22,910 nt of DNA from Oscillospiraceae bacterium (GCA_016287555.1 JAEFAK010000008.1:1-22910), one strand, 5' to 3'. Shown: positions 13,527 through 21,821, counted from the first letter of the stretch. Made by a program: numbers and translations. The notes: generated by a model not told the origin, from the letters alone.

Positions 13527-14630
13527 ATGGCTGAGAAGAAAAGAAAACCTGGCGTCGAGTCCGCCGCCCCCGCGGAGGACAGGAAGCTTGCGCTTGAGAC
13601 CGCGATGGCGCAGATAGAAAAGAATTTCGGCAAGGGGTCGATAATGCGCCTCGGGGAGGCCGCGAACATCGACGTCGAGGCGATCCCGACGGGCTCGCTC
13701 GCGCTGGATCTCGCGCTCGGCGTGGGCGGCGTGCCGAAGGGCCGCATCATCGAGATATACGGGCCGGAGTCCTCCGGCAAGACGACGCTCGCCCTGCATA
13801 TAGCCGCCTCCGCGCAGAAGGCAGGCGGCGAGGCCGCTTTCGTCGATGCCGAGCACGCGCTCGACCCGACCTATGCCCGCGCGCTCGGCGTGGACATAGA
13901 CAATCTGCTCATCGCCCAGCCGGATACGGGCGAGCAGGCCCTTGAGATAACGGAAGCGCTCGTGCGCAGCGGCGCGGTGGACGTCATCGTCATCGACTCC
14001 GTCGCGGCCCTCGTGCCCCGCGCCGAGATAGAGGCCGAGATGGGCGATTCCGTCGTCGGCCTGCATGCGAGACTTATGAGCCAGGCGCTCCGCAAGCTCG
14101 CCGGCTCCATATCCAAGACCAAGTGCGTCGTCGTCTTCATCAACCAGCTCCGCGAGAAGATAGGCGTCATGTACGGCAACCCCGAGACCACGACCGGCGG
14201 CCGCGCGCTGAAATTCTATGCCAGCGTCAGGCTCGACGTGCGCCGCACCGAGACGCTCAAAAACGGCAGCGAGATGGTCGGCAACAGGACGAGGGTCAAG
14301 GTCACGAAGAACAAGGTCGCCCCGCCCTTCCGCGAGGCCGAGTTCGATATAATCTACGGCGAGGGCATCTCCCGCCTCGGCGAGATAATCGACATGGGCG
14401 TGAGCCTCGACCTCATCGAGAAGTCCGGCTCGTGGTTCACGGTCGAGGGCGTCCGCCTGCAGGGCAAGGACTCCGTCAAGGACTACCTCAAGGCCAACCC
14501 GGAGATCGCCTCCCGCATCGAGGAGCAGATCAAGGCCAACTTCTTCAAGCTCATGAGCCCGCAGTCCAAGGCCGCCGCCGTCGCGGCGGGGCGCGCCGTC
14601 AGCGTCACGGCCGAGGATTTTGAAGACTGA
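13527..14630 (+). CDS. recA: Recombinase RecA
   Basis: A 367-residue RecA, the ATP-dependent strand-exchange protein and SOS co-protease. Visible are the Walker A GPESSGKTT (79-87), Walker B VDVIVIDS (151-158), FINQLREKIGVMYGNPETT in the L2 region, and the C-terminal domain ending in an acidic EDFED. Compared with usual RecA proteins of about 345-355 residues it carries about 15 extra N-terminal residues (KKRKPGVESAAPAED) before the conserved RKLALETAMAQIEKNFGKGS. The ATG at 13527 is firm: AAGGAGG lies 8 bases upstream. No GAAC-N4-GTTC-type LexA box was found between prmC and recA, so recA seems to be read with the upstream genes. It overlaps recX by one base. Confidence 0.98.
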   Translation: MAEKKRKPGVESAAPAEDRKLALETAMAQIEKNFGKGSIMRLGEAANIDVEAIPTGSLALDLALGVGGVPKGRIIEIYGPESSGKTTLALHIAASAQKAGGEAAFVDAEHALDPTYARALGVDIDNLLIAQPDTGEQALEITEALVRSGAVDVIVIDSVAALVPRAEIEAEMGDSVVGLHARLMSQALRKLAGSISKTKCVVVFINQLREKIGVMYGNPETTTGGRALKFYASVRLDVRRTETLKNGSEMVGNRTRVKVTKNKVAPPFREAEFDIIYGEGISRLGEIIDMGVSLDLIEKSGSWFTVEGVRLQGKDSVKDYLKANPEIASRIEEQIKANFFKLMSPQSKAAAVAAGRAVSVTAEDFED

Positions 14631-15247
14631 TGCTCCTTGAGAAGATTTCAAGGATACCCAATACGACCGACGCGTTCCGCCTCGAATTCGAGAACGGAAC
14701 GAAGATGAAATGCTTCGTCGAGAACGTCGCGGACTTTTCGCTCGCCTCCGGCATGGAGCTCGACGGGGAGAGATATACGGCGCTGCTTGAGGCCGTCGCC
14801 TTTTCGAGGACGCGCCGCCGCGCCGCCCGGCTCGCCGCCTCGCGGCCCATCTCCGAGGGCGAGCTGAAGACGAAGCTCGTCATGAAGGGCGAGAGCCCCG
14901 AGCACGCCGCGGCCGCCGCCGAAAGGCTCGTAAACGCCGGCGCGGTGGACGACGCGGCCTGCGCCGAGAGCATAGTCAGGCGCTGCGCAGCCAAGGGCTA
15001 CGGCCCGGCGGAGGTAAAAAGGCGTCTGGCGTCCGCGAAGATACCGCGCGAGCTCTGGGACGAAGCCATGGAGGGCCTCGGCGACCAGTCCGAGACGCTC
15101 GACAGGCTGCTCCGCGCCCGCATAAAAACCGGCGACAGGCAGGAGCTCTCGCGCGCGGGGGAATATCTCGCGCGGCGCGGCTTCGGCTGGGACGACATCC
15201 GCTCGGCGCTTCGCCGGTTCGGAGAAATATCGGAGGACGAAGAATGA
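14630..15247 (+). CDS. recX: Regulatory protein RecX
   Basis: A 205-residue RecX-family protein, the usual modulator of RecA filaments. The tandem three-helix repeats are visible: a first RxRRAARLAASRPISEGELKTKL segment, then VNAGAVDDAACAESIVRRCAAKGYGPAEVKRRLA, and RAGEYLARRGFGWDDIRSALRRF near the C-terminus. About 60 residues precede the repeats, as in Gram-positive RecX proteins. The ATG shares its first base with the recA stop (TGATG), so it is translationally coupled to recA, and its own stop overlaps the rimO start (ATGA). Confidence 0.9.
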   Translation: MLLEKISRIPNTTDAFRLEFENGTKMKCFVENVADFSLASGMELDGERYTALLEAVAFSRTRRRAARLAASRPISEGELKTKLVMKGESPEHAAAAAERLVNAGAVDDAACAESIVRRCAAKGYGPAEVKRRLASAKIPRELWDEAMEGLGDQSETLDRLLRARIKTGDRQELSRAGEYLARRGFGWDDIRSALRRFGEISEDEE

Positions 15248-16560
15248 AGATAGGCATGGTATCGCTCGGCTGTGCGAAGAACACCGTCAACAGCGAGCAG
15301 ATGCTCTGGCTCCTGAACGACGCGGGCTATGAGATATCCGGCGACCTGGCGGACGTCGATATCATCATCGTCAATACCTGCGCCTTCATCGAGAGCGCCA
15401 AGAGCGAGGCGATAGAGAACATCCTCGAGTTCGCCGAGCTCAAAAAAGAGGGAAGACTGAAAAAGATCATCGTCGCGGGCTGCCTGCCGCAGCGCTACCG
15501 CGAGGATATGAAGGCCGAGCTGCCCGAGGTCGACGGTCTGGTCGGCTGCGGGAGCTTCGGCGCCATTGTCGAGGCCGTACGCGCCGTCGAGGCCGGGCTC
15601 AAGCCCGAGCTCTTCGGGGACATAAACTCCCCCTGCGAGGAGACGGACAGGGTCGTCACCTCCGGCGACGGCTGGGCGTATCTGAAGATAGCCGAAGGCT
15701 GCGACAACCACTGCGCCTTCTGCGTCATCCCGTCGATAAGAGGGCGCTACCGCAGCCGCCCGATGGAGGGCATTCTGCGCGAGGCGCGCGAGCTGGCTTC
15801 GCTCGGCATCGTCGAGCTCATCCTCGTCGCGCAGGACGTCACGCGTTACGGGACGGACCTCGGCGGGAAACGCCTGCTGCCGGAGCTCCTGCGCGAGCTT
15901 TCCAAGATAGAGGGCATAGAGCGCATAAGGCTGCATTACCTCTACCCGGACGAAATAGACGACGCGCTCATAAGCGAGATGGCGAATAACCCCAAGGTCG
16001 TCAAATACGTCGACATCCCCATCCAGCACATAAACGACGCCATTCTGGAGCGCATGAACAGGCGCGGCAGCGGCGGCGAGATACGCGAGCTGCTCAAAAA
16101 GCTCCGCCGCGAGGTCCCCGGCGTCGTTATCCGCTCGACGCTCATTACAGGCCTTCCCGGCGAGGGCGAGGCGGAGTTCGCCGAGCTGATGGACTTCCTG
16201 CGTGAGGCGCGCATGGAGCGCGTCGGCGTCTTCCCGTTCTCCCCGGAGGAGGGGACGCCCGCGGCCGAAATGCCCGACATCCCGCCCAGAGAGGTCGCCG
16301 AGCGGCGCGCCGAGCTCGTCTCGGAGCTGCAGGCGGGGATAATGGACGAATTCAACGCCTCCCGCGTCGGCAAGACGCTGCGCGTCCTCTGCGAGGGATA
16401 TGACAGGTTCGCCGAGTGCTGGTTCGGCCGCAGCGAGGCTGACTCGCCCGACGTCGACGGCAAGGTCTTCTTTACAGGGCCCGCCGCGCCCGGAAAGCTC
16501 GTCGACGTGCGCATAACGGAGACGCTTGACGGAGAACTGCTCGGGGAGGCCGCCAAATGA
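15244..16560 (+). CDS. rimO: Ribosomal protein S12 methylthiotransferase RimO
   Basis: A 438-residue methylthiotransferase of the MiaB/RimO family. RimO adds a methylthio group to the conserved aspartate of ribosomal protein S12. The N-terminal domain holds the three cysteines of the auxiliary iron-sulfur cluster (C10 in SLGCAKN, C46 in NTCAF, C80 in AGCLP); the radical-SAM motif CxxxCxxC is at 153-160 (CDNHCAFC). The domain order ends with a TRAM domain (about 370-432). RimO rather than MiaB is supported by the MKIGMVSLGCAKNTVNSE start and by the downstream pgsA. The start ATG overlaps the recX stop and the stop overlaps the pgsA start, both by ATGA. Confidence 0.95.
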   Translation: MKIGMVSLGCAKNTVNSEQMLWLLNDAGYEISGDLADVDIIIVNTCAFIESAKSEAIENILEFAELKKEGRLKKIIVAGCLPQRYREDMKAELPEVDGLVGCGSFGAIVEAVRAVEAGLKPELFGDINSPCEETDRVVTSGDGWAYLKIAEGCDNHCAFCVIPSIRGRYRSRPMEGILREARELASLGIVELILVAQDVTRYGTDLGGKRLLPELLRELSKIEGIERIRLHYLYPDEIDDALISEMANNPKVVKYVDIPIQHINDAILERMNRRGSGGEIRELLKKLRREVPGVVIRSTLITGLPGEGEAEFAELMDFLREARMERVGVFPFSPEEGTPAAEMPDIPPREVAERRAELVSELQAGIMDEFNASRVGKTLRVLCEGYDRFAECWFGRSEADSPDVDGKVFFTGPAAPGKLVDVRITETLDGELLGEAAK

Positions 16561-17123
16561 CTACAGCGAGCAAGATAACCCTGCTCCGCGTCCTGATGAT
16601 CCCGGTCTTCGTGGTCATCATGCTGCTGGACTTCAAATATTCGACGATCATCGCGCTGGCCGTGTTCATCCTCGCCAGCATAACGGACAGCGTCGACGGG
16701 TACATAGCCCGCAAGTATAATCAGGTCTCCGACTTCGGAAAGTTCATCGACCCGCTGGCCGACAAGCTGCTCGTCATGAGCGCCATGCTCATCCTCGTGC
16801 AGTGGGGCCAGATGCCCGCCTGGGCCGCGATAATCATCCTCGCGCGCGAATTTTCCGTGACGGGGCTGCGCCTCGTCGCCGTCGAGAGCGGCGTCGTCAT
16901 AGCGGCCGCGGTCTCCGGGAAGATAAAGACCTTCGTCTCCATCGTCGCGCTCTGCCTGATGATGACCCCCTGGCACGACGCCGTGCTCTTCGGGCCGGTG
17001 ACGCTCGATATGCTCTGCGTCGCCCTCATGCTCATAACGACGGTCTGGTCGGGCATAGAGTATTTCGTCAAAAACTGGAAGGTGCTCAAGCTCGAGCCGC
17101 CGGCAGGCTGGAAAAAACAATAA
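16557..17123 (+). CDS. pgsA: CDP-diacylglycerol-glycerol-3-phosphate 3-phosphatidyltransferase
   Basis: A 188-residue integral membrane enzyme that makes phosphatidylglycerol phosphate from CDP-diacylglycerol and glycerol-3-phosphate. The CDP-alcohol phosphotransferase signature is complete: D44, D47-G48, A51-R52, G61, D65 and D69 within DSVDGYIARKYNQVSDFG and FIDPLADK. Hydrophobic segments at about 10-24, 28-42, 75-95, 118-135 and 150-170 agree with the family's six-helix fold, and the length is normal. The ATG overlaps the rimO stop. It is the last gene of the tight run beginning at 8207; in many Bacillota cinA sits between pgsA and recA, here it does not. The use of sn-glycerol-3-phosphate here is worth noting, since an AraM enzyme in the same window makes the opposite isomer. 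Confidence 0.94.
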   Translation: MTTASKITLLRVLMIPVFVVIMLLDFKYSTIIALAVFILASITDSVDGYIARKYNQVSDFGKFIDPLADKLLVMSAMLILVQWGQMPAWAAIIILAREFSVTGLRLVAVESGVVIAAAVSGKIKTFVSIVALCLMMTPWHDAVLFGPVTLDMLCVALMLITTVWSGIEYFVKNWKVLKLEPPAGWKKQ

Positions 17124-17134
17124 CAAACGCGTTG

Positions 17135-17165
17135 AGCCCCTCTCCGCATCCTGCGGGGAGGGGCT
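17135..17165 (+). repeat. Inverted repeat after pgsA
   Basis: Stem AGCCCCTCTCCGCA/TGCGGGGAGGGGCT with a 3-base loop (one G-U pair). It lies where a terminator is expected, 11 bases after pgsA, but no T run follows (TAGTCAT), so it may be an RNA-protecting or weak terminator hairpin. Confidence 0.6.
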
Positions 17166-17232
17166 TAGTCATACTCCGGGCGCGGCGCGAATAAGCTGAT
17201 ACAGACGATCCGACGGAACGGAGGTACCGGCT

Positions 17233-17832
17233 TTGGAAAACCTTAATAATTCGGCTGAGCTCTGCGGCGTCATGGGCGGCGCGCCGCGCTTTTCCCACAC
17301 TTCGCGCGGAGCGGACTTTTTTACATTCCCGCTGACGGCGCGGCGGCTCTCCGGCGCGGGCGACACGGTAAACGTCATCCTCCCGGAGCGCCTGCTCGGG
17401 GAGATCCGGCCCGCGGAAGGCGGGCGCGTGCGCGTCCTCGGCGAGGTGCGCTCCTTCAACAACCGCAGCGGCGTCGGCAGCAGGCTCGTCATAAGCGTCT
17501 TCGCCCGCGCGCTGCTGCCGGGGGAGGGGGAGGACCTCAACCGCGTCGTCCTGCGGGGGACGCTCTGCAAGCCGCCGAACCTCCGCCGCACGCCCATGGG
17601 CCGCGAGATATGCGACCTCATGCTCGCAGTCAACCGGCCCTGCGGAAAGAGCGACTATCTGCCCTGCATAGCCTGGGGACACGCGGCGGAGACGGCCTCC
17701 TGCTGGAGAGTAGGGACGTCCGCGGGCATAGACGGCCGCCTGCAGAGCCGCGTCTACGTCAAGCAGACAGAGCTCGGCGAGACGGAGAAGACGGCCTACG
17801 AGGTCTCCGTCGGCTCATTTTTCGGGATATGA
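17233..17832 (+). CDS. Tandem OB-fold single-stranded DNA-binding-like protein
   Basis: A 199-residue protein that seems to contain two SSB/PriB-like OB folds. The first (about 8-95) runs from AELCGVMGGAPRFSH through DFFTFPLTARRLSG and VNVILPERLL to GRVRVLGEVRSFNNRSG. The second (about 98-199) starts NRVVLRGTLCKPPNLRRTPM, has ICDLMLAVNRPCGKSDYLPC and IAWGHAAETA, and ends YEVSVGSF; LxGxLxxxPxLRxTPxGxxIxxxxLAVNR is typical of SSB. The second fold is closer to canonical SSB, but the usual acidic C-terminal tail (DDDIPF) is missing. It may bind single-stranded DNA or act in primosome-type roles; the exact role is unknown. The start is TTG at 17233 with GGAGG 9 bases upstream. It lies 109 bases after pgsA; no clear promoter was seen. 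Confidence 0.75.
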   Translation: MENLNNSAELCGVMGGAPRFSHTSRGADFFTFPLTARRLSGAGDTVNVILPERLLGEIRPAEGGRVRVLGEVRSFNNRSGVGSRLVISVFARALLPGEGEDLNRVVLRGTLCKPPNLRRTPMGREICDLMLAVNRPCGKSDYLPCIAWGHAAETASCWRVGTSAGIDGRLQSRVYVKQTELGETEKTAYEVSVGSFFGI

Positions 17833-17834
17833 AA

Positions 17835-17864
17835 AGCGGCAGGACCCGGTCGGGTCCTGCCGCT
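17835..17864. terminator. Terminator between the SSB-like gene and the permease
   Basis: Perfect stem AGCGGCAGGACCC/GGGTCCTGCCGCT with a GGTC loop. On the minus strand it is followed by TTTT, so it suits the permease transcript best; on the plus strand the T run is poor. Confidence 0.8.
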
Positions 17865-17886
17865 GTACGTTTGGAGGAACTGGGGA

Positions 17887-19314
17887 TCAGTCTTCGCTGA
17901 CGTCCTCGACGGAGACGGTCGTGGAGAGGGTCTCCTGCGCGTCGCTCTCGACGCCGACGTTCTGCTTCTTGCTGTTGGGGATGATGAGGTTGAGCAGGAT
18001 GGCGGCGACGGTGGCGATGGCGAGCGGGGAGAGCTCGACGTTGCCTATCATGATCTTGAGGACGCTGTTGCCGGTGATGTCGCCCGCGAGGCTCATGGCG
18101 CCGAGGCCGAGGCCGATGGCGAGCGTGATGGAGACGACGAGGATGTTCTTCGTGTCGCCGAAGTCGACCTTGCCGTCAACGAGGGCGCGCAGGCCGTTGG
18201 CGGAGATCATGCCGAAGAGGACGATCGAGGCGCCGCCGACGACGGGCGAGGGGATGGACTGGAGGATCTCGCTGAAGGGAACGAAGATGCCGAGGACGAC
18301 GGCCATTATCGCCGCGATGAAGATGTTTTTCGGATTGTAGTTCTTCGTGATGGAGAGGACGGCGGTGTTCTCGCCGTAGGTCGTGTTGGCCGGGCCGCCG
18401 ATGAGGCCGGCGAACGCGGTCGCGAGGCCGTCGCCGAGGACGGTGCGGTGCAGGCCGGGATCGACCATGAAGTCCTTGCCGCAGACCGTGGAGTTGGCGG
18501 AGATGTCGCCGAGGTGCTCCATGAAGGTGACGACGGCGAGCGGGACGACCATGAGTATCGCGGAGACGAGCATGCCTCCGTCAATATTGCCCAATCCTTC
18601 GGCGCCCCAGAAGCCCCAGACCTGCTTTGCCTGCTGGAAGACGACTACGTCGCCGGAGAAGTTGATGTTGACCAGACCGATGATGGCGCTGTAGATATAG
18701 CCGATGATGAAGCCGAGCAGGATGGGGATGACCTTGAGGAAGCTCTTGGGCTTGGCCAGAGCGTTTATAAGGACGATGCTCAGCGCGGTCACGCCGGCGG
18801 CCGTCCACTGCTGCCAGGCGGCGCTGTAGCCCCAGCCGAGGGTCGTGTCGTAGTTGCCGATGATGTTGTTCCAGAACATCTTCGGAGCGAGGATCATGCC
18901 GATGATGATTATGACCGGACCGACAACGATGGGCGGGAAGAGCTTCTTGATCTTCTTGACGCCGACGGCCTTGATGATCAGGGAGAAGATGATATAGACT
19001 ATGCCGGCGCCGATTATGGAGATCATGACGCATGCCATGCGCTGGTTCCATTCGGGAGAACCGATCGCAAAGGCTCCGCCGCCGACTATGGTTATCAGAG
19101 CGGGGAGAAAGGCAAAGCTGCTGCCGAGAAATACGGGGACCTTGCGCTGGGTGACGAAGTAGAAGATGATAGTACCGAAGCCGGCGCTGAGGAGGGCGAC
19201 GGGGATGCTCATTCCGCTGAGCAGGGGCACGAGCATGGTCGCTCCGAGCATCGCGAACATGTGCTGGAAGCTCATGACTAGCGTGCGGCCGAGGTTCTGT
19301 TTGGGCTGGTCCAT
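17887..19314 (-). CDS. uraA: NCS2-family uracil/xanthine permease
   Basis: A 475-residue nucleobase:cation symporter-2 family transporter with many membrane helices. Such proteins import uracil or purine bases with protons. Family motifs are clear: QHMFAMLGATMLVP near the start, AFLPALITI in helix 3, then FMEHLGDISANSTVCGKDF with the substrate-binding glutamate, GLIGGPANTTYGENTAVLSI with the second glutamate, and SPVVGGASIVLFGMIS. The TTYGEN form favours a uracil permease (UraA/PyrP) over a xanthine one. The C-terminal 30 residues are polar and cytoplasmic. The ATG has GGAGG 7 bases upstream and a strong promoter; the leader is only about 35 bases, so no pyrimidine attenuator or purine riboswitch fits in. 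Downstream of alaX on the same strand but with its own promoter. Confidence 0.92.
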   Translation of the reverse strand: MDQPKQNLGRTLVMSFQHMFAMLGATMLVPLLSGMSIPVALLSAGFGTIIFYFVTQRKVPVFLGSSFAFLPALITIVGGGAFAIGSPEWNQRMACVMISIIGAGIVYIIFSLIIKAVGVKKIKKLFPPIVVGPVIIIIGMILAPKMFWNNIIGNYDTTLGWGYSAAWQQWTAAGVTALSIVLINALAKPKSFLKVIPILLGFIIGYIYSAIIGLVNINFSGDVVVFQQAKQVWGFWGAEGLGNIDGGMLVSAILMVVPLAVVTFMEHLGDISANSTVCGKDFMVDPGLHRTVLGDGLATAFAGLIGGPANTTYGENTAVLSITKNYNPKNIFIAAIMAVVLGIFVPFSEILQSIPSPVVGGASIVLFGMISANGLRALVDGKVDFGDTKNILVVSITLAIGLGLGAMSLAGDITGNSVLKIMIGNVELSPLAIATVAAILLNLIIPNSKKQNVGVESDAQETLSTTVSVEDVSED

Positions 19315-19355
19315 GTGATTTCCTCCGATCGTATTATTTGATTTTCTAATCTCTG

Positions 19356-19384
19356 ATTTTACTCTTTCTTCGACTTGATGTCAA
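19356..19384 (-). promoter_or_regulatory. Promoter of the permease gene
   Basis: Minus-strand perfect TTGACA (19384-19379), 17-base spacer, TAAAAT (19361-19356): one of the strongest promoters in the window. Expected start near 19349. Confidence 0.9.
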
Positions 19385-19459
19385 TAAAACCGGGCTGTTT
19401 CGACGGCCTTTTTTTCGCTTGGCAAAGGGGAGGAACGCCGCCGGAAAAGGGCGAGAGCT

Positions 19460-20611
19460 TCACCCGACGGGGAAGCTCTCGAAGAAGGCGCGTATGTCGG
19501 CCTCGGGGGCCGAGCACGAGCCCTGTATCATAGTCGGCTGACCGCCTCCGCGGCCGCCCAGCGCGGCGTTTATGGTCTTCGCCGCGGCGCGAAGGTCGAC
19601 GCGCGCGGAGCCGATGATATAGCGGAAGCCGCCCTCGCACGGCGTGAAGACGCCCGCCGCCGCGCATTTGGGGACGGCGAGGTTCACAAGCTCGCGCAGC
19701 ACTGCGGGATCGGCCTCGCTCTCGAAGAGGCAGACGGCCCCGTCCGTCGGGGGAAGGGCCTCTGCCCGCGCTCTCGCGGCCGCGAAGGCCGCGTCCGTGA
19801 GCTGCTTTCTCGTCTCGTCGAGCGCGCCCAGCGCTCTGCGGACGGCCGCGGCCAGCGCGTCGCGCGGGGCCGAGAGCATCGCGGAGACCTCGCCCGCCTG
19901 ACCGCACATGCGCTTGTAATCGAGATATGCCGCCTTCCCCGCGAGCATCGCAAGGCGCATGCCGCCCCTGTGGCGCATGGCGTCGACGATCTTGATGAGG
20001 CCTATCTCGCCCGTGCGCGAGACGTGCGGCGCACAGCATGCGCAGACGTCGACGCCCTCTATCGTCACGATGCGGACGTTCTCCGTCAGATCCAGCTTGC
20101 TGCGGTATTCCAGCCCCGCCAGCTCCTCCGGGGAGGGATAGCGGGCCGTAACGGGGATATTTGCCCAGACGGCCTCGTTGGCGAGCAGCTCGACGCGGGC
20201 AATGTCCTCCGCGCTCAGCTCGCCGCTGAAATCGAGCGTGACCTGCTCGGCGAGGTGGAAGCCGACGTTGTCATAGCCGAAGAGGCGGTGGACTATGCCG
20301 GAGACGATGTGCTCGCCGGAGTGCATCTGCATGTTCCGGAAGCGCAGCGCGCCGTCGACTTCGCCCGCGGCCTCGCTCCCTGCGGGAAGGGGAGCCTCGC
20401 ATATATGGAGTATCGCGCCGCCGCGCTCGACCGTATCAAGCACGCGGACGCCGCCGAGCGTCCCCCGGTCGCCGCACTGGCCGCCGCCCTCCGGGAAGAA
20501 GGCGGTCCGGTCGAGCTCGACCTCGTATTTCCCGTCCGCTTCGCGGCAGGCCGTCACGCGGGCGGTGAAGCTCCATAAATGGCTGTCGGCGTCGAATAGT
20601 CTCTCGGTCAT
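19460..20611 (-). CDS. Alanyl-tRNA editing protein, AlaX long form with DHHA1 domain
   Basis: A 383-residue free-standing editing enzyme of the AlaX family, which hydrolyses mischarged Ser- or Gly-tRNA(Ala). The editing domain has an N-terminal RTAFFPEGGGQCGDRG loop, the zinc/catalytic HSGEH (H97, H101) and the second zinc motif CCAPH (C192, H196). A coiled linker (about 240-300) leads to a C-terminal DHHA1-type domain with the glycine-rich GGRGGGQPTMIQGS, which marks the long form (AlaX-L). The ATG at 20611 has GAGGG 3-4 bases upstream; frames continue upstream to 20692 but that would run over the promoter. Divergent from the URO-D-like gene, with promoters almost touching. No alanyl-tRNA synthetase is in the window. 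Confidence 0.9.
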   Translation of the reverse strand: MTERLFDADSHLWSFTARVTACREADGKYEVELDRTAFFPEGGGQCGDRGTLGGVRVLDTVERGGAILHICEAPLPAGSEAAGEVDGALRFRNMQMHSGEHIVSGIVHRLFGYDNVGFHLAEQVTLDFSGELSAEDIARVELLANEAVWANIPVTARYPSPEELAGLEYRSKLDLTENVRIVTIEGVDVCACCAPHVSRTGEIGLIKIVDAMRHRGGMRLAMLAGKAAYLDYKRMCGQAGEVSAMLSAPRDALAAAVRRALGALDETRKQLTDAAFAAARARAEALPPTDGAVCLFESEADPAVLRELVNLAVPKCAAAGVFTPCEGGFRYIIGSARVDLRAAAKTINAALGGRGGGQPTMIQGSCSAPEADIRAFFESFPVG

Positions 20612-20670
20612 TTCCCTCGCTCCTTCGGCGGCCGCGGACAAGGCCGCAGGCCGCGGCAAACGTTTTGAAA

Positions 20671-20699
20671 ATAATAGCACATATTGTCTCAAAAATCAA
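20671..20699 (-). promoter_or_regulatory. Promoter of the AlaX gene
   Basis: Minus-strand TTGATT (20699-20694), 17-base spacer, TATTAT (20676-20671). Gives a leader of about 50 bases rich in GGCCGC repeats. Confidence 0.78.
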
Positions 20700-20706
20700 A
20701 AAGGCG

Positions 20707-20735
20707 TTGAAGTTTCGGTGTGTATTTGTTAAAAT
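20707..20735 (+). promoter_or_regulatory. Promoter of the URO-D-like gene
   Basis: TTGAAG at 20707-20712, 17-base spacer, TAAAAT at 20730-20735. Its -35 box is 7 bp from that of the divergent AlaX promoter. Expected start near 20742. Confidence 0.82.
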
Positions 20736-20768
20736 AGATAAAAAACCAAATATGTTGAGGTGAACGGC

Positions 20769-21821
20769 ATGTCTATCGAAAAATTCACTCCGGACGAGCT
20801 CATCGTCCGCGATAAAGTCAAGACGAGATTCAGCGAGACGGAGATCCTCTCAACTCCGATCACGATGAAAGAAAACTCCCTGCGTCTGTATCAGGGCAAG
20901 ACCCCGATGTGGGCGCCCTTCTCCATAGGCGAGTATAACTCCTTCATGCTCGACTGCGACCCCGAAAACCGCGCCCGCGCGGCCGATCCCGGCCACGGCA
21001 TCGACGGCTACGGCGTCGAGTGGGTCTGGGTCAAGGAGGCCGGCGGCGCCATGGTCAAGCCGGGCGCGCCGAAGTGCCTTGACATCAACGAGTGGGAAAA
21101 ATACCTGACCGTCCCCGATCCCGACACGTGGGACTGGGAGGACTGCTACAACCGCAACAAGCATCTCATCCGCGACGACAGGCTGACCTATATCTCCGTT
21201 CCCGGCTGCCTCTTCGAGAGGCTCATCGCCGTCATGGACTTCCAGTACGCCGCCGTCGCGCTCATCGACGACGACCAGAAGGAGGGCGTGCACCGCTTCC
21301 TGCGCGCCGTGACGGATTACCGCAAAAAGTACTACACCCTGGTGAAGAAATGGTTTGACCCCGACGGGGTGAACTTCAACGACGACTGGGGCAGTCAGCG
21401 GGCGGAGTTCTTCAGCCGCGAGACCGCCGCGGAGATGCTGGTGCCCTATGTGAAGGAGAGCGTGGCGTGCGCCCACGAGCTCGGGATGTATGTGGATCTC
21501 CACTGCTGCGGGTTCGTGGAGGGATTCGTCCCGTTCTTTATCGAGGAGGGCTTCGACACCTGGGGAGGACAGCCGCTCAACGACAAGCCCAAGCTGAAGA
21601 AAATGTATCCGGACAGCCTGGTCTTCACCCACCAGATCGACGAGCGGCCCGATGCCTCCGACGAGGAGATCGACGCCGCCGTGGCGAAATTCATGGAGGA
21701 ATTCGGATACGACAACCGCGGCTTCTACGGCGGGTTCGACCCGCGCTACCGCCGGAAGGTGTACGAGGCGTCCCGCAAAAACTACGACCGGCTCGTCGCG
21801 GAGGGGAAGGCCGTTGTGTGA
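20769..21821 (+). CDS. URO-D superfamily protein, methyltransferase-like
   Basis: A 350-residue protein of the uroporphyrinogen decarboxylase superfamily, in the branch that includes corrinoid-dependent methyltransferases (MtaA/CmuA type) and many uncharacterised gut proteins. Signs are the N-terminal helical part, GYGVEWVWVKEAGGAMVKPG, a barrel strand VNFNDDWGSQRAEFFS (about 198-213), and VDLHCCGFVEGFVPFFIEEG (about 242-261), where His-Cys residues would bind zinc in the methyltransferases. The ATG at 20769 has GAGGTG 7 bases upstream; a GTG three codons earlier is in frame but overlaps the ribosome site. True heme synthesis is unlikely: there is no other heme gene and the decarboxylase signature is absent. 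It precedes the Ldh-family gene by 65 bases. Codon use changes strongly near 21288 inside the gene. Confidence 0.78.
   Translation: MSIEKFTPDELIVRDKVKTRFSETEILSTPITMKENSLRLYQGKTPMWAPFSIGEYNSFMLDCDPENRARAADPGHGIDGYGVEWVWVKEAGGAMVKPGAPKCLDINEWEKYLTVPDPDTWDWEDCYNRNKHLIRDDRLTYISVPGCLFERLIAVMDFQYAAVALIDDDQKEGVHRFLRAVTDYRKKYYTLVKKWFDPDGVNFNDDWGSQRAEFFSRETAAEMLVPYVKESVACAHELGMYVDLHCCGFVEGFVPFFIEEGFDTWGGQPLNDKPKLKKMYPDSLVFTHQIDERPDASDEEIDAAVAKFMEEFGYDNRGFYGGFDPRYRRKVYEASRKNYDRLVAEGKAVV

Noticed and set aside
17887..19314. Plus-strand frames inside the permease gene, one of 277 codons
   Set aside because: The minus-strand NCS2 permease is unmistakable and has promoter, ribosome site and terminator.
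19385..19459. Terminator between AlaX and the permease
   Set aside because: There is an A-run and small GC pairs, but no convincing stem followed by a T run on the minus strand.
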